Source: Rhodopseudomonas pentothenatexigens (lineage in GTDB: Bacteria > Pseudomonadota > Alphaproteobacteria > Rhizobiales > Xanthobacteraceae). Taken from it: a DNA stretch of 64,000 nt. Below are positions 57,658 to 64,000 of the stretch, piece by piece (the stretch's first letter is position 1; each line of letters starts with the position of its first letter). Below the pieces are notes generated by a model. It saw only the letters and a program-made list of their open reading frames with translations, searched no databases and was not told the origin of the DNA. The stretch is from contig NZ_UFQQ01000015.1 in assembly GCF_900218015.1 (NCBI RefSeq), positions 84,481-148,480 on the forward strand. Reading direction: 5' to 3'. Both the position numbers and the translations under genes were made by a program.

Positions 57658-58029
57658 TCAGTACAGCGGGAATCCGGTCGGATAGCCGCCGAGATCGGAG
57701 GCCGGGTTGAGCGGCTGGCGATCGATCGGGCGCTGGCCGTTCTCGCGGGCGAACGAATAGCCCGGCGGGAAGGCATAGTCGGAGAAGTGGCGCTCGCCCG
57801 GCTGCACTTCGGTGCCGGCATCGAGCCAGGATCGCTTGGTGACGTAAACCCGGGTGCGCGGGCCGGCCTGATAGACCCGGTTCGGGCCGCGGGCGCCGTA
57901 GCGGATCTGGTCTGAGGTGTACCCCCGCTTCTTCGGCGCGGCATCGGCAGTGCTGGCGCCGATCACGGCGACGGCGGCTGCCGCGAGCAGCACCGGCAAC
58001 AGTCTGGCGGCAGTGGATTTCACGAGCAT
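57658..58029 (-). CDS. Exported protein of unknown function
   Basis: 123 residues from the ATG at 58027-58029 (upstream in-frame ATGs at 58041 and 58053 are possible). The signal peptide is MLVKSTAARLLPVLLAAAAV and ends near ADAAPKKRG. The mature part has YTSDQIRYGARGPNRVYQAG, TRSWLDAG and HFSDYAFPPGYSF; no domain is recognised. The proline and aromatic composition suggests an extended periplasmic protein. It converges on leuB. Confidence 0.65.
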   Translation of the reverse strand: MLVKSTAARLLPVLLAAAAVAVIGASTADAAPKKRGYTSDQIRYGARGPNRVYQAGPRTRVYVTKRSWLDAGTEVQPGERHFSDYAFPPGYSFARENGQRPIDRQPLNPASDLGGYPTGFPLY

Positions 58030-58204
58030 CGGAGTCCCCATCGGCAGGCACATTTCGAGTCAGGCCCTTTGTAGCCGCCGGCGCGGGGCCGCCACAAGGT
58101 CAATCCGGCAACACCGCCTGACAATCCTTCAATCTCCGGCGTGCCAAAATGTTGCATGAAGTCCAGCGCGTTAACCGCCGCTTGCGAATCGGTGCCGGGG
58201 CCGC

Positions 58205-58927
58205 TCAGAGCCGCCGCGGCGGCCGCGCCGGCCGGGTATCGACGGTCTGCGACACCGGATCGGCCGAGCAGCGGCCCGGGCGACGGACCATGGTTTCGAC
58301 GAAGGCCTGGGCCTCGGCCGAGGGCAATCGGCCTTTGATGACGATCCGGTCGAGCATGCAGGCGAGCGCCGACGGGCTCGGCCGGGCGCCGTTGGCCTCG
58401 CAGAACCAGCCGCGATAGGTGAAGCTGCCGGTGTCGAACCGGCTGGCGAAACCCATGCAGAGCTTGGTCCGGCCGTCGACCTCCGCCTCGAAATGGGCGG
58501 CGCGGACCGGCCCGAACCGCGTCTCGAGATCGTAATGCATCGCCGGATAGGCGTAGCGGGCGCGCGCGAACTCGCGGATGTCGGGGAGCTGATAGAACGA
58601 CGCCGAGGACAGATTCTGCACGGTCTGCGACGGCATCGTCACCAGCAGGCGGAAGTCGGTGTCGCGGTCGTAGATCCGACCGTACTGCACCTCCTGCTGC
58701 CAGCCGAGACCGGATTTCCAGGCCTTGCTGCTCGGCTTCAACCGCGCCAGCTCCGGCACCGCAACCTGCACCGGCTCCGCCGCCATCGGAACGATGCTCG
58801 ACACCACGCTCCAGCCGCGCCACACCGCCAGCGCCACGATCCCGAAGAACAGGGTGCCAACCAGCAGGAAGGCATAGCGGATCGCAGTCCCGGCGTAGCC
58901 GATGGTCGCCCGGATCTGATCACTCAT
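58205..58927 (-). CDS. Single-pass membrane protein, paralogue of the next gene
   Basis: 240 residues from the ATG at 58925-58927 (MSDQIRATIGYAGTAIRYA). One transmembrane helix (about residues 16-38) is followed by an extracytoplasmic domain rich in Tyr and Trp, with Cys in KLCMGFASRF, RGWFCEANGARP, LACMLDRIVIKG and RPGRCSADP. The pattern FxC...A-C-M-L-D-R...RxGxC matches the protein encoded at 58958-59776. The function is unknown. It is 30 bases downstream of that gene, an operon. Confidence 0.7.
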   Translation of the reverse strand: MSDQIRATIGYAGTAIRYAFLLVGTLFFGIVALAVWRGWSVVSSIVPMAAEPVQVAVPELARLKPSSKAWKSGLGWQQEVQYGRIYDRDTDFRLLVTMPSQTVQNLSSASFYQLPDIREFARARYAYPAMHYDLETRFGPVRAAHFEAEVDGRTKLCMGFASRFDTGSFTYRGWFCEANGARPSPSALACMLDRIVIKGRLPSAEAQAFVETMVRRPGRCSADPVSQTVDTRPARPPRRL

Positions 58928-58957
58928 CGCGGCACCCCATGCAATCAATTGAGCCAA

Positions 58958-59776
58958 TCAATTGAGCGACAGCCGGCCTCGCAGCGCCGGGTCGTTCGCG
59001 GAAGAAATCCAGTCGGCTGCGACGGACGGCCGGGCGGCGCGGTCGCAGCCGCCGCGACGCAGCTCGGCCCGGGCAAACACGTCGGCGATGGCGGCGTCGC
59101 CGCCGGCCGACAGCAGCACCAGCCGGTCGAGCATGCAGGCGATCGCGGCGCGGCGCTCCGGACGCGTGTCGCCGCGGCAGGAGAAGCCGGAGATCCGCAA
59201 CTTCGCGGCCGCGATCGGCTTGACGAAGCCGAGGCAGGCGCCGGCTGGGGCGTCGCCGCCGGTCAGGCTGAAAAGGGGCACCGGGCCGAATTTACTGTCG
59301 ATCACCCCGGCGGTCTCGACTGCCGCCGTTCCGCCCGGGTCCATCCGGGCGACCAGTTCGGCTTCCGCGGTCGTTCGCGTCGTCTCGCCGCCGGCCCGGT
59401 AGATTTCGATTTCGGCCGCCGCCGGTTCGCCCGGCGCGGCGATCCGCACGATGTCCTTGCGGCCGCCGTCAGGATGCCGAAGCACCTCGTGGGTTTCGGA
59501 TTTTCCCGGCCAGTCGAGTTGGCTGACGGCGAAGGCCGGGGACGAGCGATCGGCGACGCTCCATCCCGGAGCGGTCGGTGCAATGGTGGCGGCGGTGATC
59601 GCTGCGTCGGTCAGCGGATTGGCGGCGTAGAACACCACGATCCCGATCAGCGCCAGCGCCCCGACATAGGCCAGCATCCGCAATATCGTGTCCCGGCATT
59701 CGGCGGCGAAGCCGGCCAGCGCCGGATCAATCCGGGAGCGGGAGGCGGCAGCGCGGAGGGCCGGGTTGCTTCGCAT
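58958..59776 (-). CDS. Membrane-anchored protein, paralogue of the previous gene
   Basis: 272 residues from an ATG at 59774-59776 (MRSNPALRAAASRSRIDPAL). A hydrophobic segment (MLAYVGALALIGIVVFYAAN) lies near residues 34-53. The C-terminal half contains GACLGFVKPI, SGFSCRGDTRPER, AIACMLDRLVLLSAG and LRRGGCDRAA, matching the neighbour's Cys pattern. Probably a periplasmic domain with two disulfides. It is divergent from asd. No known family recognised. Confidence 0.68.
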   Translation of the reverse strand: MRSNPALRAAASRSRIDPALAGFAAECRDTILRMLAYVGALALIGIVVFYAANPLTDAAITAATIAPTAPGWSVADRSSPAFAVSQLDWPGKSETHEVLRHPDGGRKDIVRIAAPGEPAAAEIEIYRAGGETTRTTAEAELVARMDPGGTAAVETAGVIDSKFGPVPLFSLTGGDAPAGACLGFVKPIAAAKLRISGFSCRGDTRPERRAAIACMLDRLVLLSAGGDAAIADVFARAELRRGGCDRAARPSVAADWISSANDPALRGRLSLN

Positions 59777-59890
59777 TGCGCGGGCTCGAATGGGTACTAC
59801 GTTGTGTCCGCGGCGTTTCTCGCATAGAAGCGCTGACTTCTCCTTGTTGCGGCCTGCCGCAGCGGAGCAAATTCCTTCGGAGAGTGAACG

Positions 59891-60925
59891 ATGGGTTACA
59901 AAGTCGCAGTAGTGGGTGCGACCGGCAATGTCGGGCGTGAGATGCTCGCCATTCTGGACGAACGCAAGTTCCCGGCCGACGAGGTGGTGGCGCTGGCATC
60001 GCGTCGCTCGGTCGGCGTCGAGGTGAGCTACGGCGACAAGACCCTGAAATGCAAGGCGCTCGAGCACTACGACTTCAGCGACGTCGACATCTGCCTGATG
60101 TCGGCCGGCGGAGCCGTGTCGACCGAATGGTCGCCGAAGATCGGCGCGCAGGGCGCGGTGGTGATCGACAACTCCAGCGCGTGGCGGATGGACCCGGACG
60201 TGCCGCTGATCGTGCCGGAAGTGAACGCCGCGGCCGCCGCCGGCTTCACCAAGAAGAACATCATCGCCAATCCGAACTGCTCGACCGCGCAGCTCGTGGT
60301 GGCGCTGAAGCCTCTGCACGACCACGCCAAGATCAAGCGGGTGGTGGTGTCGACCTATCAGTCGGTGTCGGGGGCCGGAAAGGATGCGATGGACGAACTG
60401 TTCTCGCAGACCAAGGCCGTCTACACCAACGACGAGCTGGTGAATAAGAAATTCCCCAAGCGGATCGCCTTCAATCTCATCCCGCAGATCGACGTCTTCA
60501 TGGAAGACGGCTTTACCAAGGAAGAGTGGAAGATGATGGCCGAGACCAAGAAGATTCTCGACCCCAAGATCAAACTGACCGCGACCTGCGTGCGGGTGCC
60601 GGTGTTCGTCAGCCATTCCGAAGCGGTCAATATCGAGTTCGAGAACCCGATCACCGCCGACGAAGCGCGCGAGATCCTGCGCAAGGCGCCGGGCTGCCTG
60701 GTGATCGACAAGCACGAGCCGGGCGGCTACGTCACGCCGTACGAAGCCGCCGGCGAGGATGCCACCTACATCAGCCGCATCCGCGAGGACGCGACGGTGG
60801 AGAACGGCCTGGTGCTGTGGTGCGTGTCCGACAATCTCCGCAAGGGCGCGGCGCTGAACGCGATCCAGATCGCCGAAGTGCTGATCAACCGCAAGCTGAT
60901 CACCGCCAAGAAGAAAGCGGCGTAG
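59891..60925 (+). CDS. asd: Aspartate-semialdehyde dehydrogenase
   Basis: 344 residues. The NADP-binding start is VAVVGATGNVGREMLAILDE and the nucleophilic Cys is in IANPNCSTAQLVVALKP. The catalytic His lies in RVPVFVSHSEAVNIEFE. It reduces aspartyl phosphate to aspartate semialdehyde, the branch point for lysine/diaminopimelate, methionine and threonine. The ATG has GGAGAG about 8 bases upstream. It is divergent from the membrane-protein pair. Confidence 0.96.
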   Translation: MGYKVAVVGATGNVGREMLAILDERKFPADEVVALASRRSVGVEVSYGDKTLKCKALEHYDFSDVDICLMSAGGAVSTEWSPKIGAQGAVVIDNSSAWRMDPDVPLIVPEVNAAAAAGFTKKNIIANPNCSTAQLVVALKPLHDHAKIKRVVVSTYQSVSGAGKDAMDELFSQTKAVYTNDELVNKKFPKRIAFNLIPQIDVFMEDGFTKEEWKMMAETKKILDPKIKLTATCVRVPVFVSHSEAVNIEFENPITADEAREILRKAPGCLVIDKHEPGGYVTPYEAAGEDATYISRIREDATVENGLVLWCVSDNLRKGAALNAIQIAEVLINRKLITAKKKAA

Positions 60926-60945
60926 TCATCAACTCGGCAGTGTGG

Positions 60946-61060
60946 GCAGAGCGCGTAGCACGTGCCCACGCACGACCGAGCCATGTGACGGGTGGGCACG
61001 GCGCGACGCGCCTCTGCCGCCCCACGGATCTTGCGATGGCCGGGGCTCGTCCCCGGTCAT
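60946..61060. repeat. Cluster of three degenerate palindromic repeats downstream of asd
   Basis: GTGGGCAGAGCGCGTAG...CACGTGCCCAC (about 60947-60976), GTGGGCACGGCGCGACGCGC...CCCCAC (about 60992-61024), and GATGGCCGGGGCTCGTCCCC...GGTCAT (61035-61060). The last belongs to the GTCATG family; the first two are a GTGGGCA class. Confidence 0.6.
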
Positions 61061-61143
61061 CTGCTTTCATGGTGCGCAACGGTACTGACGAAATCGCGCC
61101 GGCGCGTTAAGCTGACGCGAGCTCCACCGCCGACGGCCACGCC

Positions 61144-61704
61144 ATGACCGACCAGCCCCCATCGCCGACGCCCACCTCCGCCGCCAAGCGCGTCGAACGC
61201 GGCTTCGAGACCGTGCTGTTCAACAGCCGCTGGCTGATGGCGCCGTTCTATTTCGGCCTGGTGATCAGCCTGCTGGTGCTGCTGTACAAATTCGTGGTGC
61301 TGCTCGGCGAACTGATCCTGCACGCCACCCTCGCCAAGGAGTCCGACATCATCCTCGGCGTGCTCAGCCTGATCGACGTGTCGCTGACCGGCAATCTGGT
61401 GCTGATCGTGGTGTTTTCCGGCTACGAGAACTTCGTCTCACGGATCGATCCGGGCGACCATCCCGACTGGCCGGAATGGATGACGCGCGTCGACTTCGCC
61501 GGGCTGAAGCAGAAGCTGCTCGCCTCGATCGTCGCGATCTCGGCGATTCAGGTGCTGAAGGCATTCATGAACCTCGATACCGGCTACGACACCACCAAGC
61601 TCGCCTGGCTGGTCGGCATCCATCTGGTGTTCGTGGTCTCGACCCTGATCATGGCGCTGTCCGACCGCTGGGGCGGCCACGCCGGCGATAAGGGCGGACA
61701 TTAG
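61144..61704 (+). CDS. UPF0114 (YqhA-type) membrane protein
   Basis: 186 residues with four hydrophobic segments (LMAPFYFGLVISLLVLLYKF; LILGVLSLIDVSLTG-type region; IVAISAIQVLKAFM; LAWLVGIHLVFVVSTLIMAL). The start with RVERGFETVLFNSRW and the segment VVFSGYENFVSRID match the UPF0114 family (E. coli YqhA), inner-membrane proteins of unknown role. The start is an ATG after intergenic repeats. It converges on the DUF3072 gene. Confidence 0.88.
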   Translation: MTDQPPSPTPTSAAKRVERGFETVLFNSRWLMAPFYFGLVISLLVLLYKFVVLLGELILHATLAKESDIILGVLSLIDVSLTGNLVLIVVFSGYENFVSRIDPGDHPDWPEWMTRVDFAGLKQKLLASIVAISAIQVLKAFMNLDTGYDTTKLAWLVGIHLVFVVSTLIMALSDRWGGHAGDKGGH

Positions 61705-61772
61705 CCGTCCATCGTTGACGCCGCTTCCGACCAAGCCCCATCCGCGAACCCCGCCCATGGCGATCCCTGCCA

Positions 61773-61988
61773 TCACTTCGCCACGCCGGCCTTCTCGCGT
61801 AGTGCGTCGATGCGTTTCGAAGCTTCGGCTTTGCTCAGCCCGTCCTGATAGGCATCCGGCTGATGCGCCTGCTCGCTCAGCGTCTTCAAGTACGACGCCT
61901 GTGCGCCGGTCATCGGCTCGTCGCCGCTGACCCAATCGTCGGGGTCCTTCTCGGTGTTGGAGCCGGTCGCGATTTTCGGATTGTCCAT
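61773..61988 (-). CDS. DUF3072 protein
   Basis: 71 residues. The C-terminal motif MTGAQASYLKTLSEQAHQPD followed by GLSKAEASKRIDALR is the DUF3072 signature; the acidic N terminus (TEKDPDDWVSGDEP) is also typical. The family resembles the small SAP-like/BRCT-adjacent helices (K-A-E-A-S-x-x-I) but has no known activity. Cytosolic and soluble. It sits alone between UPF0114 and the carbonic anhydrase. Confidence 0.82.
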   Translation of the reverse strand: MDNPKIATGSNTEKDPDDWVSGDEPMTGAQASYLKTLSEQAHQPDAYQDGLSKAEASKRIDALREKAGVAK

Positions 61989-62077
61989 GGCAGAACCTCG
62001 TGCGTTTGCCGGTCAACGCACGAGGTTCATGCTCCGTTCCGACGCGCCACAACGGGCCTTACTGACGTCCTTCCGTC

Positions 62078-62722
62078 TCACAGCACCTTCAAGGCGGGCA
62101 CAAACTGCTTGCTGTCTTGTTCGAGTACATACAGCTCGCCGTCGGCGACGCCGAAATAGGCGCCGTGGAGTTGCAGCTTGCCGCGCTCGACCAGGATCTT
62201 GATGCACGGGAAGGTCATCAGGTTTTCGAGGCTGCGGAACACCGCGGCCTTCTCGATCCGGGTGCGGAACTCCTGCACGCTCTCATGGTCGCGCTGCTCG
62301 ACCACCTCGCCCGGCTTGGTGAACATCTGCATCCAGCGGCCGATGAAGTCGCTCTCGGTCAGCGGCGGGGTCTTGTCGGTGAAGGCTTTGATGCCGCCGC
62401 ATTGGGCGTGCCCGAGCACCACGATGTGCTTCACCTTCAGCACCTGCACGGCGAATTCCAGCGCCGCGGACACGCCGTGGGCGCCGCCATCGGGCTCGTA
62501 TACCGGCACCAGATTGGCGACGTTGCGGACCACGAAGATCTCGCCCGGGCCGGCGTCGAAGATCACCTCCGGCGACACCCGCGAGTCGCAGCAGCCGATC
62601 ACCATCACTTCCGGCGACTGACCGCGCTCCGAGAGTTCGCGATAGCGGCTCTGCTCGGTCGGCAGCCGCTGGTTTCGGAACGCTTCGTAACCCGAGATCA
62701 GGGACGTCGGAAAAGAGGTCAT
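62078..62722 (-). CDS. Beta-class carbonic anhydrase
   Basis: 214 residues from the ATG at 62720-62722 with GGAGAG about 11 bases upstream. The zinc ligands are Cys in VMVIGCCDSRVSPEVIF and His/Cys in VLGHAQCGGIKAF. The Asp-Arg pair of CDSR is the catalytic dyad. It interconverts CO2 and bicarbonate. It is soluble. An open frame to 62818 upstream lacks family similarity. Confidence 0.93.
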   Translation of the reverse strand: MTSFPTSLISGYEAFRNQRLPTEQSRYRELSERGQSPEVMVIGCCDSRVSPEVIFDAGPGEIFVVRNVANLVPVYEPDGGAHGVSAALEFAVQVLKVKHIVVLGHAQCGGIKAFTDKTPPLTESDFIGRWMQMFTKPGEVVEQRDHESVQEFRTRIEKAAVFRSLENLMTFPCIKILVERGKLQLHGAYFGVADGELYVLEQDSKQFVPALKVL

Positions 62723-62901
62723 CGGCGCGGTCTCTCCATGAGTTGGAACATCAGCGCGTATGCGAGCGGGATGGTGCGACCAGGATACGCGCGCGCCTGA
62801 TCCCGCACCGATAATCACAGGATGCGGCCGCGAACAAGCCTTCCGGCCCGGCGGCCGGGATGCTATCGCCTCGGGCGATTTTCGTTTCGTCAGGGGGAAC
62901 C

Positions 62902-63780
62902 ATGATCCGACCGCGCCGCAGCCTGCTGTTCATGCCGGGATCGAACGCGCGAGCGCTCGAAAAAGCTCGGCTGCTGCCCGCCGACGGCCTGATCCTCGAC
63001 CTCGAAGACGCGGTGGCGCCGGACGCCAAGGACACGGCGCGCGACCAGATCGCCGCGGCAGTGGCCGCCAAGGGCTACGGCAAGCGCGAGATCCTGGTGC
63101 GGATCAACGCACTGGACACGGCGTGGTGGCAGGACGACCTGGCGATGGCGGCGAAGGCCAGCCCGGACGGCATCTTGGTGCCGAAGGTCTCGACCGTCGA
63201 AGACATCGCCACCGTCGGCAACAAGCTCGCCGAGCTCGGCGCCGATCCGGCGATCCGGGTCTGGATCATGATCGAGACCGCGCGCGGCGTGCTGCACGCC
63301 GAGGAGCTGGCGGCGCAGAAACACGACCCGAAGTCGCGGCTCGACGGCTTCGTGTTCGGCCCGAACGATATTTCGCGCGAGACCGGCATCCGGATGCTCC
63401 CCGGCCGCTCCACCATGCTGCCGATGATCACGAAATGCGTGCTTGCCGCCCGGGTGCACGGCCTGATCGCGCTCGACGGCCCCTACAGCGACATCGGCAA
63501 TGTCGATGGCCTCGCCGAGGAATGCGCCCAGGCCCGCGACCTCGGCTTCGACGGCAAGACCCTGATCCATCCCGGCCAGATCGACGCCTGCAACGCCGCC
63601 TTCACGCCGCCGGCCGAAGACGTCGCACAGGCCCGCAAGATCCTCGCGGCGTTCGACCACCCCGACAACCAGGGCCGCGGCGCCATTCAGCTCGACGGCC
63701 GCATGGTCGAACGGCTGCACGCCGAGATCGCCAGGAAGACCATCGCGATCGCCGACGCGATCGAGACATCGGGCCGGTAG
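62902..63780 (+). CDS. CitE/HpcH-family CoA-ester lyase
   Basis: 292 residues from the ATG at 62902 with AGGGGG about 4 bases upstream. The TIM-barrel signature is LFMPGSNARALEKARLLPAD, then GLILDLEDAVAPDAK with metal-binding acids, and GFDGKTLIHPGQIDACNAAF. Homologues include citrate lyase beta subunits, malyl-CoA and citramalyl-CoA lyases. There is no citDF cluster nearby, so a stand-alone (3S)-malyl-CoA thioesterase or citramalyl-CoA lyase is more likely than citrate lyase. Divergent from the carbonic anhydrase. Confidence 0.88.
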   Translation: MIRPRRSLLFMPGSNARALEKARLLPADGLILDLEDAVAPDAKDTARDQIAAAVAAKGYGKREILVRINALDTAWWQDDLAMAAKASPDGILVPKVSTVEDIATVGNKLAELGADPAIRVWIMIETARGVLHAEELAAQKHDPKSRLDGFVFGPNDISRETGIRMLPGRSTMLPMITKCVLAARVHGLIALDGPYSDIGNVDGLAEECAQARDLGFDGKTLIHPGQIDACNAAFTPPAEDVAQARKILAAFDHPDNQGRGAIQLDGRMVERLHAEIARKTIAIADAIETSGR

Positions 63781-63811
63781 GGCCGAGAGCAAAGCGTCAC
63801 AACGTACGGTC

Positions 63812-63847
63812 ATTCCGGGGCGCTCACGAAGTGAGCGAACCCGGAAT
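63812..63847. repeat. Palindromic repeat ATTCCGGG...CCCGGAAT
   Basis: ATTCCGGGG-CGCTCAC-GAA-GTGAGCG-AACCCGGAAT pairs over most of its length. It lies 31 bases after the lyase stop. The rest of the window to 64000 shows no gene that I can support. Confidence 0.75.
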
Positions 63848-64000
63848 CCCGTGGTTATTGTGCGACCGAAGGTGCCTCGAACGACGAGATTCCTGTATCT
63901 GCGAGGTGCTGGTGCATAGTCAGCACGACAGAGGCCGCTCGGTAGATTCCCGGCCGATCATCTCGCCGTAACCCGGTGCGGGCGCCTCTGTCGGTGTTGC

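Overview
The window is GC-rich alphaproteobacterial chromosome with about 60 mostly housekeeping genes. It most likely comes from Rhodopseudomonas palustris or a close Bradyrhizobium-group relative. The grounds are an Irr-type iron regulator divergent from fabA-fabB-fabI, a Mur-like Fur protein, a miaB-phoH-ybeY-corC-lnt operon with a Cro/CI regulator after it, divergent katG/oxyR, and short palindromic repeats in many gaps. I see no prophage, insertion sequence, integrase or CRISPR array. One tRNA gene, tRNA-Ala(CGC), is present.

Layout. 1-8.9 kb: end of a 2-hydroxyacid dehydrogenase, a two-domain protease-inhibitor-like protein, a DUF1254 protein behind an FNR/FixK-like box, gabD, a beta-lactamase-fold hydrolase, an acyl-CoA synthetase and a PfkB sugar/nucleoside kinase. 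9.2-15.9 kb: murJ, trpS, a universal stress protein, an Nfu-type Fe-S carrier, tsaB-rimI, a Mur/Fur regulator and a HAD phosphatase. 15.9-23.2 kb: miaB-phoH-ybeY-corC-lnt, an HTH regulator with a dyad-rich upstream region, and trmB. 23.6-25.5 kb: folD, DUF167 and YggT genes on the minus strand, then the tRNA. 25.7-32.2 kb: seven minus-strand accessory metabolic genes (enoyl-CoA hydratase, NTF2-like, glutamine amidotransferase, SDR, TerB, cytochrome P450, hydroxyacid dehydrogenase). 32.4-36.6 kb: SH3 protein, irr and fabA-fabB-fabI. 36.7-41.8 kb: katG/oxyR and a soluble chemotaxis receptor with three PAS domains.

42.2-52.6 kb is the classic translation/transcription operon on the minus strand: rimP-nusA-ylxR-infB-rbfA-truB-rpsO-pnp. 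It has an attenuator-like terminator ahead of rimP and large hairpins in the rpsO-pnp gap. 52.9-64 kb: DUF2336 protein, PhyH dioxygenase, MFS transporter, leuB, three secreted or membrane proteins of unknown function (two are paralogues), asd, a UPF0114 membrane protein, a DUF3072 protein, a beta-carbonic anhydrase and a CitE/HpcH-family lyase.

I found no convincing new multi-gene system. The most interesting signals are regulatory: four consecutive dyads before the HTH regulator, an OxyR-like palindrome ending one base before the oxyR start codon, the irr promoter and start-codon arrangement, the rimP and pnp leader structures, palindromic repeats placed directly before the ribosome sites of fabI and leuB, and a structured 280-bp region between trmB and folD.
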